Below are positions 1-6,159 of a stretch of 8,999 nucleotides of DNA, piece after piece. The DNA comes from Streptomyces sp. NRRL WC-3549 (GTDB taxonomy: Bacteria; Actinomycetota; Actinomycetes; Streptomycetales; Streptomycetaceae), in contig NZ_KL585399.1 in the NCBI RefSeq assembly GCF_000721935.1, forward strand, positions 56,306 through 65,304. The letters run 5' to 3'. A program made the translations under genes and the position numbers. Below the pieces are notes generated by a model. The model did not search any database and was not told the DNA's origin. It saw nothing but the letters and a program-made list of their open reading frames with translations. Numbering within the stretch: position 1 is the first letter of the stretch; every line of letters starts with the position of its first letter.

Positions 1-2
1 CG

Positions 3-1268
3 CGTGCCCACGAGGGCACCGGCCGCAGCGCCGCGGCCCTGCCGCTGTACCGGGCGGTGCACCGGGTCGACCCGGCGTTCATGGACACCTCGGCCCGGCT
101 CGCGGCGATCTCCGAGGGCGACGGCTACGACGAGACGGCGGACCTGGCACCGGTGTCCCTGGCCGGCTTCAACTCCGACGGTGGTGGCGCGGAGGTACTG
201 CCGGACGGGGACACCGCGCTCGGCACCGACCTGGTGGACGGGCCCGAGAGCTGGCTGGGCGGCGACCCTCGGGACATCCCGGGCGCCGGGGTACCGCCCC
301 GGGCCGGTGGGGCGCGTCAGAAGCCGGGGGGCGCGGGGCGGTCGGCTGCCCCGGCCTTCCCGGCGGGCCCGAGCGATCCGGTGCTGCTCGCCGAGGCACT
401 GACCGAACTCGAACGCATGGTCGGTCTCGAACCGGTCAAGCGGCAGGTCAAGGCGCTCTCCGCCCAGTTGAACATGGCGCGGCTGCGGGCCGAGCAGGGC
501 CTGCCGGTGCAGCCCCCGAAGCGGCACTTCGTCTTCTCCGGCCCGTCCGGGACGGGCAAGACCACGGTGGCCCGCATCCTCGGCCGGGTGTTCTACGCGC
601 TCGGTCTGCTGGGAGGTGACCACCTGGTGGAGGCCCAGCGGTCCGACCTGGTCGGCGAGTTCCTCGGCCAGACGGCGGTGAAGGCGAACGAGCTGATCGA
701 CTCCGCCCTGGGCGGGGTGCTCTTCGTCGACGAGGCGTACAGCCTCTCCAACTCCGGCTACAGCAAGGGCGACGCGTACGGCGACGAGGCCCTCCAGGTC
801 CTGCTCAAGCGGGCCGAGGACAACCGGGACCATCTCGTCGTCATACTCGCCGGCTACCCGGAGGGCATGGACCGGCTGCTCTCGGCCAACCCCGGGCTGT
901 CCTCGCGGTTCACGACCCGGGTCGACTTCCCCAGCTACCGCCCCCTGGAGCTCACGGCCATCGGAGAGGTCCTCGCCGCCGAGAACGGCGACGTGTGGGA
1001 CGAGGAGTCGCTGGAGGAGCTGCGCTCGGTCAGCGGGCACGTGGTCGACCAGGGCTGGATCGACGAGCTGGGCAACGGCCGCTTCCTGCGCACGCTGTAC
1101 GAGAAGAGCTGCGCCTACCGTGACCTGCGGCTCTCCGGGTACACGGCGGCCCCGACCCGGACCGACCTGTCGACGCTGCGGCTGGCGGACCTGATGCAGG
1201 CGTACGGCGAGGTGCTGTCCGGCCGGGGCCCGGCGGACCGGGGCACGCAGGAGCCGGGGGCGCTGTGA
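3..1268 (+). CDS. AAA+ ATPase of the CbbX/EccA/SpoVK type, 5' end outside the window
   Basis: An open frame runs in from the left edge and stops at TGA 1266-1268, giving at least 421 residues. A GTG at 57 could serve as a start, but the frame is open and protein-like upstream of it, so I treat the gene as 5'-partial. The first roughly 35 visible residues (LPLYRAVHRVDPAFMDTSAR and flanks) resemble a TPR-type helical repeat. A Gly/Pro-rich linker of about 80 residues follows, then one AAA+ module. That module has Walker A GPSGTGKTT at 540-566, Walker B VLFVDEA at 717-737, a sensor-1 region with ILAGYPEGMD, an arginine finger in NPGLSSRF (Arg at 906-908), and GNGRFLRTLYEKS at the start of the lid (1071 onward). 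The family comprises hexameric remodelling ATPases, including Rubisco activase CbbX and type VII secretion EccA. A TPR-like N-terminus plus this AAA module recalls EccA, but no secretion genes are visible here, so the substrate is unknown. ATPase class is certain; role is not. Confidence 0.9.
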   Translation, partial: RAHEGTGRSAAALPLYRAVHRVDPAFMDTSARLAAISEGDGYDETADLAPVSLAGFNSDGGGAEVLPDGDTALGTDLVDGPESWLGGDPRDIPGAGVPPRAGGARQKPGGAGRSAAPAFPAGPSDPVLLAEALTELERMVGLEPVKRQVKALSAQLNMARLRAEQGLPVQPPKRHFVFSGPSGTGKTTVARILGRVFYALGLLGGDHLVEAQRSDLVGEFLGQTAVKANELIDSALGGVLFVDEAYSLSNSGYSKGDAYGDEALQVLLKRAEDNRDHLVVILAGYPEGMDRLLSANPGLSSRFTTRVDFPSYRPLELTAIGEVLAAENGDVWDEESLEELRSVSGHVVDQGWIDELGNGRFLRTLYEKSCAYRDLRLSGYTAAPTRTDLSTLRLADLMQAYGEVLSGRGPADRGTQEPGAL

Positions 1269-1275
1269 CCCGGTG

Positions 1276-1311
1276 ACCGCCGGCCGGGCCCCGGCGGGCC
1301 CGGCCGGCGGT
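1276..1311. terminator. Perfect inverted repeat between convergent stop codons, likely bidirectional terminator
   Basis: Left arm ACCGCCGGCCGGGCC (1276-1290), loop CCGGCG (1291-1296) and right arm GGCCCGGCCGGCGGT (1297-1311) are exact reverse complements, giving a 15-bp GC-rich stem. It starts 8 nt after the stop of the AAA+ gene and ends 11 nt before the stop of the facing CNNM gene, the usual place for a shared terminator. There is no run of T on either side. Strong hairpins without a U-tract are common at streptomycete gene ends, so termination is an inference from position and stem strength. Confidence 0.8.
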
Positions 1312-1322
1312 GAGGCCGTGGA

Positions 1323-2426
1323 TCAGCCGGTGAGCCCCAGCGGGGCCATCGCCTTCTGCTCCGTCGGCACCTGCACCGTGCGGCGCGGTACCGAGACGCG
1401 GTGCGCGGGGTCGCTGACCTCGCCCACCAGCATCTCCAGGACGTCCTCCATGGCGACCAGCCCGAGCACCCGGCCCGAGGCGTCGGCGACCTGGGCCAGG
1501 TGCGTCGCGGCGCGGCGCATCACCGTCAGGGCGTCGTCCAGCGGGAGTTCCGCCCGTACGGTCGCCATCGGGCGCCAGACGTGCTGCGGGACGGCGCGCT
1601 CGCCGTCCTCCAGCTCCAGGACGTCCTTGACGTGCAGGTAGCCCATGAAGGGGCCGCCGCCCTCCGCGCAGACGGGGAACCGGGAGAAGCCGGTGGTGAC
1701 GGTCAGCTCCTCGATCAGCCGCGGGGTGACGGACGGGCCGACGGTGACCAGCGACGCGCGTTCCAGCAGGACGTCGGTGACGGGCCTGCTGCCCAGTTCC
1801 AGGGCGTCCTCCAGACGCTCCTGCGCCTCGGGTTCCAGCAGCCCGGCCTGTCCGGCGTCCTCCACCAGACGGTTGAGCTGCTCGCTGGTGAAGACGGCCT
1901 CGACCTCGTCCTTCGGCTCGACGCCGAAAAGCCGCAGCACCCCGCGGGCGCAGGCCCCGAGCCCGGCGGTGACCGGCCGGCAGAGCCGGGCGAAGCCGAC
2001 CAGGCCGGGGCTGAACCACAGCGCGGTCCTCCCGGGCGCGGCCATCGCCAGGTTCTTCGGGACCATCTCGCCGATGACGAGGTGGAGGAAGACCACGCAG
2101 ACGAGGGCCAGCGCGTAGCCGAGCGGGTGGATGAGCCCCTCGGGGACGTGGGCCGCGTGGAAGACCGGCTCCAGCAGGTGGGCGACGGTCGGTTCGGCGA
2201 CCGCGCCGAGGGTGAGCGAGCAGACGGTGATGCCGAACTGCGCGGCGGCCATCATCTGCGGCAGGTTCTCCAGGCCGTACAGGACCTGCCTGGCCCGGCT
2301 CGACCCGCTCGCCGCGAGGGGTTCGATCTGGCTGCGCCGTACGGAGACGAGCGCGAACTCGGCCCCGACGAAGAAGCCGTTCGCCAGCACCAGCAGCACC
2401 GCGAAGAGGAGCTGTACGAGGCTCAT
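1323..2426 (-). CDS. CNNM (DUF21) transmembrane / CBS-pair protein, HlyC/CorC family, copy 2
   Basis: This 367-residue membrane protein starts at ATG 2426 with GGAGG (2434-2438) 7 nt upstream and stops at TGA 1325-1323. The N-terminal half is a CNNM/DUF21 domain: a first hydrophobic helix at about residues 3-24 with ANGFFVGAEFALVSVRR, more helices around 60-80 and 103-122, and the conserved GEMVPKNLAMA at 119-129. A CBS pair follows. CBS1 covers about 208-270 and includes TGFSRFPV and MGYLHVKDVLEL. CBS2 covers about 285-338 and ends VLGLVAMEDVLEMLVGEV. The chain ends soon afterwards, so the C-terminal CorC_HlyC domain common in this family is missing. Relatives are linked to Mg2+ or other ion export and adenosine nucleotide sensing; the name 'hemolysin' is historical. 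The start overlaps the stop of the upstream paralogue by 4 nt (ATGA), implying translational coupling. Family assignment is firm; the ion transported is unknown. Confidence 0.93.
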   Translation of the reverse strand: MSLVQLLFAVLLVLANGFFVGAEFALVSVRRSQIEPLAASGSSRARQVLYGLENLPQMMAAAQFGITVCSLTLGAVAEPTVAHLLEPVFHAAHVPEGLIHPLGYALALVCVVFLHLVIGEMVPKNLAMAAPGRTALWFSPGLVGFARLCRPVTAGLGACARGVLRLFGVEPKDEVEAVFTSEQLNRLVEDAGQAGLLEPEAQERLEDALELGSRPVTDVLLERASLVTVGPSVTPRLIEELTVTTGFSRFPVCAEGGGPFMGYLHVKDVLELEDGERAVPQHVWRPMATVRAELPLDDALTVMRRAATHLAQVADASGRVLGLVAMEDVLEMLVGEVSDPAHRVSVPRRTVQVPTEQKAMAPLGLTG

Positions 2427-3732
2427 CGCACGACCTCCAGCAGCACGGGGCCGGCCTCGCGGGGGGCCGTGCCCGTCGGCGGGTCCGTGAGCCGGACGAA
2501 GCGCACCTGTTCGGCCCGGTAGTGGCCGACCTGTCGGACGGAGATCCGCCAGCCGGGCAGTTCGGCCCGGTCGCCGGGGGCGGGGATGCGGCCCAGGAGG
2601 TCGGCGACCAGCCCGGCCACGGTCTCGTACGGGCCCTCGGGCACGTCGAGGCCTATCCGCCGGAGGGTGAGCACCCGGCAGCTTCCCTCGACGTCCCAGC
2701 CGGAACGTCCGTCGTCGGCGACGACGGGGGTCATGTCGGGGCGGTCGGCGCCCTCGGCGTCGTGCTCGTCGCGCACCTCGCCGACGAGCTCCTCGATGAT
2801 GTCCTCGAGCGTGACGACACCGGCGGTGCCCCCGTACGCAGGGTCTCCGGGACGAGGAGCGGGGCCACGGCGATGCGGCCGGCCGGGGCGCGCTGCCGGT
2901 CCCGGGCGGGGACGGCGAGCGCGTCCTTGAGGTAGACCATGCCGACGACCTCGTCGATGCGGTCCCGGTAGACGGGGAAGCGCGAGAGGCCGGTGGCCCG
3001 GGTGAGGTTGAGGACGTCCGCGGCGGTGGCCGAGGACTGCAGGGCGCTGACCTTCACCCGGGGCGTCATGACGTGCTGGGCGGTCAGGCCGGCGAGGGAC
3101 AGGGTCCGCACGAAGAGGTCGGCGGTGTCCTGTTCCAGGGTGCCCGCCTCGGCGGAGTGCCTGGCCAGGGAGACCAGCTCGCCGGGGGTGCGGGCGGAGG
3201 CCAGCTCGTCGGTGGGCTCCACGCCCAGCAACCGCACCAGCCGGTTGGCGGCGGTGTTCAGCACGCTGATCACCGGGCGCAGGACGGCGGAGAAGCGGTG
3301 CTGGGGGCCGGCGACGAACCGGGCCACCTGGAGCGGCCGGGAGACCGCCCAGTTCTTCGGGACGAGCTCGCCGATCACCATCTGGACGGCGGAGGCGAAG
3401 AGCATGCCGATCACGACGCTCACCCCGGGCACGGCCCCCGCGGGCAGTCCGGTGGCGGTGAGCGGTGCGGCCAGCAGCTGGGCGAGCGCCGGTTCGGCGA
3501 GCATGCCCACCACCAGTGAGGTGATGGTGATGCCGAGCTGGGTGCCGGAGAGCTGGAAGGAGAGTTCACGCAGGGCACCGACGACGGTGCGGGCCCGGCG
3601 GTCGCCTTCGGCGGCGGCGCGCTCGGCGTCCGCCCGTTCCACGGTGACGAGCCCGAATTCGGCGGCCACGAAGAATCCGTTGGCGAGGATGAGAAGGAAT
3701 GCCGCGGTGAGCAGCAACAGGGGGGTGGTCAT
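2423..3732 (-). pseudogene. CNNM/CBS/CorC_HlyC membrane protein, copy 1, disrupted by an internal deletion with frameshift
   Basis: Translation starts at ATG 3732 with GGAGG (3740-3744) 7 nt upstream. Residues 1-299 look normal: a CNNM domain (ANGFFVAAEFGLVTVERA at about 17-34, GELVPKNWAV at 121-130), then CBS1 with HVMTPRVKV, TGLSRFPVY and VVGMVYLKD. After PLLVPETLR (Arg codon 2838-2836) the frame runs into a Ser/Arg/Thr-rich tail and stops at 2733-2731. The family sequence resumes in another frame from TAC 2836-2834 as YGGTAGVVTLEDIIEELVGE, followed by a CorC_HlyC-type C-terminal domain to TGA 2425-2423. Compared with the neighbouring paralogue and the usual family pattern, about 16-21 codons at the start of CBS2 are missing, and the loss is not a multiple of three. 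The second-frame stop forms the ATGA overlap with the downstream gene, so it is the ancestral end. This could be a real pseudogene, a truncated but functional CNNM-CBS1 protein, or an assembly error. A GTG at 2776 might start the C-terminal fragment, but that seems unlikely. Confidence 0.85.
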
Positions 3733-3793
3733 GCCGCCGCCTCCGAAGAGGGGGCGGCGCAGGTACTACCGGACGATCCGTCCATTGCTGGAG

Positions 3794-3804
3794 GGAGTCA
3801 CTCC
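3794..3804. repeat. Short perfect palindrome upstream of the CNNM pair, possible operator
   Basis: GGAGTCACTCC is a perfect 5-bp inverted repeat around a central C. It lies about 60 nt upstream of the ATG at 3732. The size suits a half-turn dimeric regulator site, but palindromes of this length also occur by chance in GC-rich DNA, and no regulator gene is visible in the window. Confidence 0.2.
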
Positions 3805-3865
3805 TTGGGTCGCAGGAATGCCCCGCGGGTCTCACGGACCTTCTCGTGCGGGGCGGGGCGCGCGC

Positions 3866-3881
3866 AGGGCGCCGCCGCCCT
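3866..3881 (-). terminator. Weak hairpin downstream of the PH-domain gene
   Basis: AGGGCG (3866-3871) and CGCCCT (3876-3881) form a 6-bp stem with a 4-nt loop, 38 nt past the end of the PH-domain gene in its direction of transcription. There is no T-run. The position fits a terminator separating the his/PH genes from the CNNM pair, but the stem is short and chance pairing is easy in this base composition. Confidence 0.25.
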
Positions 3882-3919
3882 CCAGAATAGGCGGGAAGGG
3901 GCCGTACGGGGCAGGGGAC

Positions 3920-4384
3920 TCAGCGGTTCCGCGTGGCCTCGTCCGCTCCGGTGCCGTACGTCTCCGCGAGTGCGCGCAGGGTGCGGGCGTCGCGGATGGC
4001 GTGCTCCCGGGCGATTCCGGGCTGGATGCCGAGGGCGGGCAGGCTGGTGCCGTCGCTGAGGTCGAGGAAGACCCACGGGTCGCCGGCCCGCAGGTTGACG
4101 CGCAGGATCTCCGCCCAGGCCAGCCGGCGCGTCCGGGTGATGTTGACGACCGTGACCCCGCTCTCGTCGGCGACGATCCGGGGCCGGCTCAGCAGGGCCA
4201 GGACGCCGAAGAAGAGCAGGGCGACGAAGACGAAGCTGGTCCGCTCCCCGGGGCTCAGGTTCTCCAGGATGAGCGCGATGGCGGTGATCACGGCGAACAT
4301 CGCCACCCCCACGGTCAGCAGGACCACCCGGGTACGGGTGGGCCGGAAGGTGGCCGGGAGGGCGGGGAGCGCGGGGGCGGACAT
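3920..4384 (-). CDS. Small membrane-anchored PH-domain protein
   Basis: The protein is 154 residues. I chose ATG 4384 because a GAAGGA ribosome site lies 7 nt upstream. The frame stays open further up, but that part is Arg/Pro/Gly-rich and not protein-like, and it would run into the end of hisG. After a Pro/Ala-rich start come two hydrophobic helices (about residues 19-41 and 50-66), then a cytoplasmic-type domain of about 75 residues. That domain includes RPRIVADESGVTVVNITRTR, RLAWAEILRVNL and WVFLDLSDGTSLPALGIQ. This layout (two helices, then a beta-rich domain with a conserved Trp before 'I') matches the bacterial PH-domain family bPH_6 found widely in actinobacteria. No biochemical role is established. 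It lies 62 nt downstream of hisG and may be read from the same transcript. It could equally be annotated as a conserved membrane protein. Confidence 0.85.
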   Translation of the reverse strand: MSAPALPALPATFRPTRTRVVLLTVGVAMFAVITAIALILENLSPGERTSFVFVALLFFGVLALLSRPRIVADESGVTVVNITRTRRLAWAEILRVNLRAGDPWVFLDLSDGTSLPALGIQPGIAREHAIRDARTLRALAETYGTGADEATRNR

Positions 4385-4446
4385 GCGGTGGTCCTTCGTG
4401 GGGCGGTGGAATCCTGCCGTCGGTGAGCCTGCCGGGTGACCTCCGG

Positions 4447-5295
4447 TCAGAGGCGGCAGGCGTGGATGGCCGTCGTGAGGATGGCGCGGGCCCCCAGCTC
4501 GTACAGGTCGTCCATGATCCGCTGGGCTTCCTTGGCGGCCACCATGGAGCGTACGGCGACCCATCCCTCGTGGTGCAGCGGGGAGATGGTCGGCGACTCC
4601 AGGCCGGGGGTGAGGGCCACGGCGCGCTCCAGGTGCTCGACGCGGCAGTCGTAGTCCATCATCACGTAGCTGCGGGCGACCAGGACGCCCTGGAGGCGGC
4701 GCAGGAACTGCTGCACCTTGGGGTCGTCGCCGGGCGCGCCCTTGCGGCGGACCACGACGGCCTCGGAGGTCATGATCGGCTCGCCGACGACCTCCAGTCC
4801 GGCGTTGCGCAGGCTGGTGCCGGTCTCGACGACGTCGGCGATGACCTGTGCGACCCCGAGCTCGATGGCGGTCTCCACGGCGCCGTCCAGGTGGACGACG
4901 GAGGCCTCGACGCCCGCGTCGGCCAGGTGTCCCGCGACGATGCCCTCGTAGGAGGTGGCGATCGTCATACCGCCGAAGTCCTGCGGGCCGGCGGCCGTGC
5001 CGGGCCTGGTGGCGTACCGGAAGGTGGAGCGGGCGAAGCCGAGCTGGAGGATCTCCTCGGCGTCGGCCCCGGAGTCCTGGAGCAGGTCGCGCCCGGTGAT
5101 GCCGATGTCCAGGCGGCCGGAGCTGACGTAGATCGCGATGTCGCGGGGGCGCAGGTAGAAGAACTCGACCTCGTTCACGGGATCGACCAGGACGAGCTCT
5201 TTGGACTCCTTGCGCTGCTGGTAGCCGGCCTCATGGAGCATCGCCATCGCAGGCCCGGAGAGTGAACCCTTGTTGGGGACGGCGATGCGCAGCAT
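4447..5295 (-). CDS. hisG: ATP phosphoribosyltransferase, long form
   Basis: HisG catalyses the first, committed step of histidine synthesis: ATP plus PRPP gives N1-(5-phosphoribosyl)-ATP and pyrophosphate. The 282-residue protein starts MLRIAVPNKGSLS at ATG 5295, with AAGGA about 11 nt upstream, and stops at TGA 4449-4447. Visible marks are LDIGITGRDLL (62-72), TIATSYEGIV (111-120), and the PRPP-binding loop VETGTSLRNAGLEVVGE (156-172). A C-terminal regulatory domain of about 75 residues (from about 206 to 280) ends GARAILTTAIHACRL. That ACT-like domain marks the long, self-sufficient form that is feedback-inhibited by histidine and needs no HisZ partner. The gene follows hisE by 47 nt, so steps 1 and 2 of the pathway are co-transcribed. 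All key parts are present. Confidence 0.97.
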   Translation of the reverse strand: MLRIAVPNKGSLSGPAMAMLHEAGYQQRKESKELVLVDPVNEVEFFYLRPRDIAIYVSSGRLDIGITGRDLLQDSGADAEEILQLGFARSTFRYATRPGTAAGPQDFGGMTIATSYEGIVAGHLADAGVEASVVHLDGAVETAIELGVAQVIADVVETGTSLRNAGLEVVGEPIMTSEAVVVRRKGAPGDDPKVQQFLRRLQGVLVARSYVMMDYDCRVEHLERAVALTPGLESPTISPLHHEGWVAVRSMVAAKEAQRIMDDLYELGARAILTTAIHACRL

Positions 5296-5342
5296 GAGGT
5301 CAGCTTTCCTTCGTACGGAGGGGTCGGGGTGTGCGGGCGTGC

Positions 5343-5615
5343 TCAGAGGTGGGCGTAGACGTCGTCGAGGGAGATCCCGCGGGCGACCATCATCACCTGG
5401 ACGTGGTACAGCAGCTGCGAGATCTCCTCGGCGGCGGCTTCCTTGCCCTCGTATTCGGCGGCCATCCAGACCTCGGCGGCCTCCTCGACGACCTTCTTGC
5501 CGATGGCATGCACGCCCTTGTCCACCAGTTCGGCGGTGCGGGAGGTGGAGGGGTCGCCTTCGGCGGCCTTGAGCTGGAGCTCGGCGAAGAGCTCTTCGAA
5601 GGTTTTGTTCGCCAT
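5343..5615 (-). CDS. hisE: Phosphoribosyl-ATP pyrophosphatase
   Basis: HisE hydrolyses phosphoribosyl-ATP to phosphoribosyl-AMP and pyrophosphate, step 2 of histidine synthesis. I chose ATG 5615 ([13 protein letters not shown]) because GAGGA lies 5 nt upstream and homologues begin this way. A longer frame to 5780 only overlaps ribH and is Arg/Pro-rich noise. The product is 90 residues, all-helical and MazG-like, with the metal-binding helix [11 protein letters not shown] (about 40-50) and a second acidic helix, [17 protein letters not shown]. It is a stand-alone HisE, not the HisI-HisE fusion of enterobacteria, and the usual size for such proteins. It starts 34 nt after the ribH stop, so it is probably read through from the riboflavin genes. 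Confidence 0.96.
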   Translation of the reverse strand: MANKTFEELFAELQLKAAEGDPSTSRTAELVDKGVHAIGKKVVEEAAEVWMAAEYEGKEAAAEEISQLLYHVQVMMVARGISLDDVYAHL

Positions 5616-5649
5616 GATGGTCCTCAGAATACGGGGTCCCGGCGCCCGC

Positions 5650-6135
5650 TCAGCGCCAGGGTTCGCTGACGGTGCGCAGAGTGGCGGCGGTGGCGACGGC
5701 CGCGGTGACCGCTTCGTGCCCCTTGTCCTCCTGGGAGCCCTCCAGTCCGGCCCGGTCGAGCGCCTGCTCCTCGGTGTCACAGGTGAGGACGCCGAACCCC
5801 ACGGGGACGCCGGTGTCGACGGAGACCTGGGTGAGGCCCGCGGTGACGCCCTGGGAGACGTATTCGAAGTGCGGGGTGCCGCCGCGGATGATCACGCCGA
5901 GGGCGACGATCGCGTCGTAGCCGCGGCCGGCGAGGACCTTGGCCACCACCGGCAGTTCGAAGCTGCCGGGCACCCGCAGCAGCGTGGGCTCGTCGATGCC
6001 CAGGTCGTGCAGGGCGCGCAGGGCCCCGTCGACGAGTCCGTCCATGACCTTCTCGTGCCACTGGGCCGCGATCACCGCGACCCGGAGGTCGCCGCAGTTG
6101 CGTACGGACAGTTCGGGTGCGCCCTTGCCGCTCAT
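5650..6135 (-). CDS. ribH: 6,7-dimethyl-8-ribityllumazine synthase
   Basis: RibH condenses 3,4-dihydroxy-2-butanone 4-phosphate with 5-amino-6-ribitylaminouracil to form lumazine, the riboflavin synthase substrate. The 161-residue protein starts at ATG 6135 with AGGAG about 5 nt upstream and stops at TGA 5652-5650. Diagnostic parts are the substrate loop [13 protein letters not shown] (54-66), [20 protein letters not shown] (78-97) with the catalytic His89, [18 protein letters not shown] (113-130) with the conserved Arg128, and KGHEAVTAA near the C-terminus. Length and motifs match the icosahedral or pentameric enzyme. It lies 24 nt after ribBA and is the last riboflavin gene before hisE. Confidence 0.97.
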   Translation of the reverse strand: MSGKGAPELSVRNCGDLRVAVIAAQWHEKVMDGLVDGALRALHDLGIDEPTLLRVPGSFELPVVAKVLAGRGYDAIVALGVIIRGGTPHFEYVSQGVTAGLTQVSVDTGVPVGFGVLTCDTEEQALDRAGLEGSQEDKGHEAVTAAVATAATLRTVSEPWR

Positions 6136-6159
6136 GTCTCTCCTGGTGTTCGTCGGTGC

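Larger units (their letters stand above)
3733..3919. other. 187-bp intergenic gap: probable promoter/leader of the CNNM pair and 3' end of the PH-domain gene
   Basis: This is the longest gap in the - strand block. I see no ORF with coding character. It holds the ribosome binding site of the downstream CNNM gene (3740-3744), an 11-nt perfect palindrome GGAGTCACTCC (3794-3804), and a short hairpin AGGGCG-CCGC-CGCCCT (3866-3881) about 40 nt past the PH-domain stop. No -35/-10 pair is good enough to call. Because the other gaps in the block are 62 nt or less, this is the most likely place for transcription to end after the PH-domain gene and begin again for the CNNM pair. That is an inference from spacing. 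Confidence 0.45.

Noticed and set aside
1401..2522. + strand frame of 373 codons opposite the CNNM copy 2 gene
   Set aside because: Composition is typical of an antisense shadow, with no recognisable motifs, and the - strand gene has clear CNNM and CBS motifs.
2423..2776. C-terminal CNNM fragment as an independent small gene from GTG 2776
   Set aside because: Its sequence continues upstream into the conserved YGGTAGVVTLEDIIEE of CBS2, so it is the displaced end of the broken gene. I see no convincing separate ribosome site.
2993..4426. + strand frame of 477 codons spanning CNNM copy 1, the intergenic gap and the PH-domain gene
   Set aside because: It crosses two real - strand genes and a gap without any change in composition or a family match, so it is a GC-driven open frame.
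4413..4460. Hairpin from CCTGCCG and CGGCAGG copies near the end of hisG
   Set aside because: The arms are only 7 bp with a loop of about 18 nt or more and one arm lies inside hisG coding sequence, so it is probably chance in GC-rich DNA.
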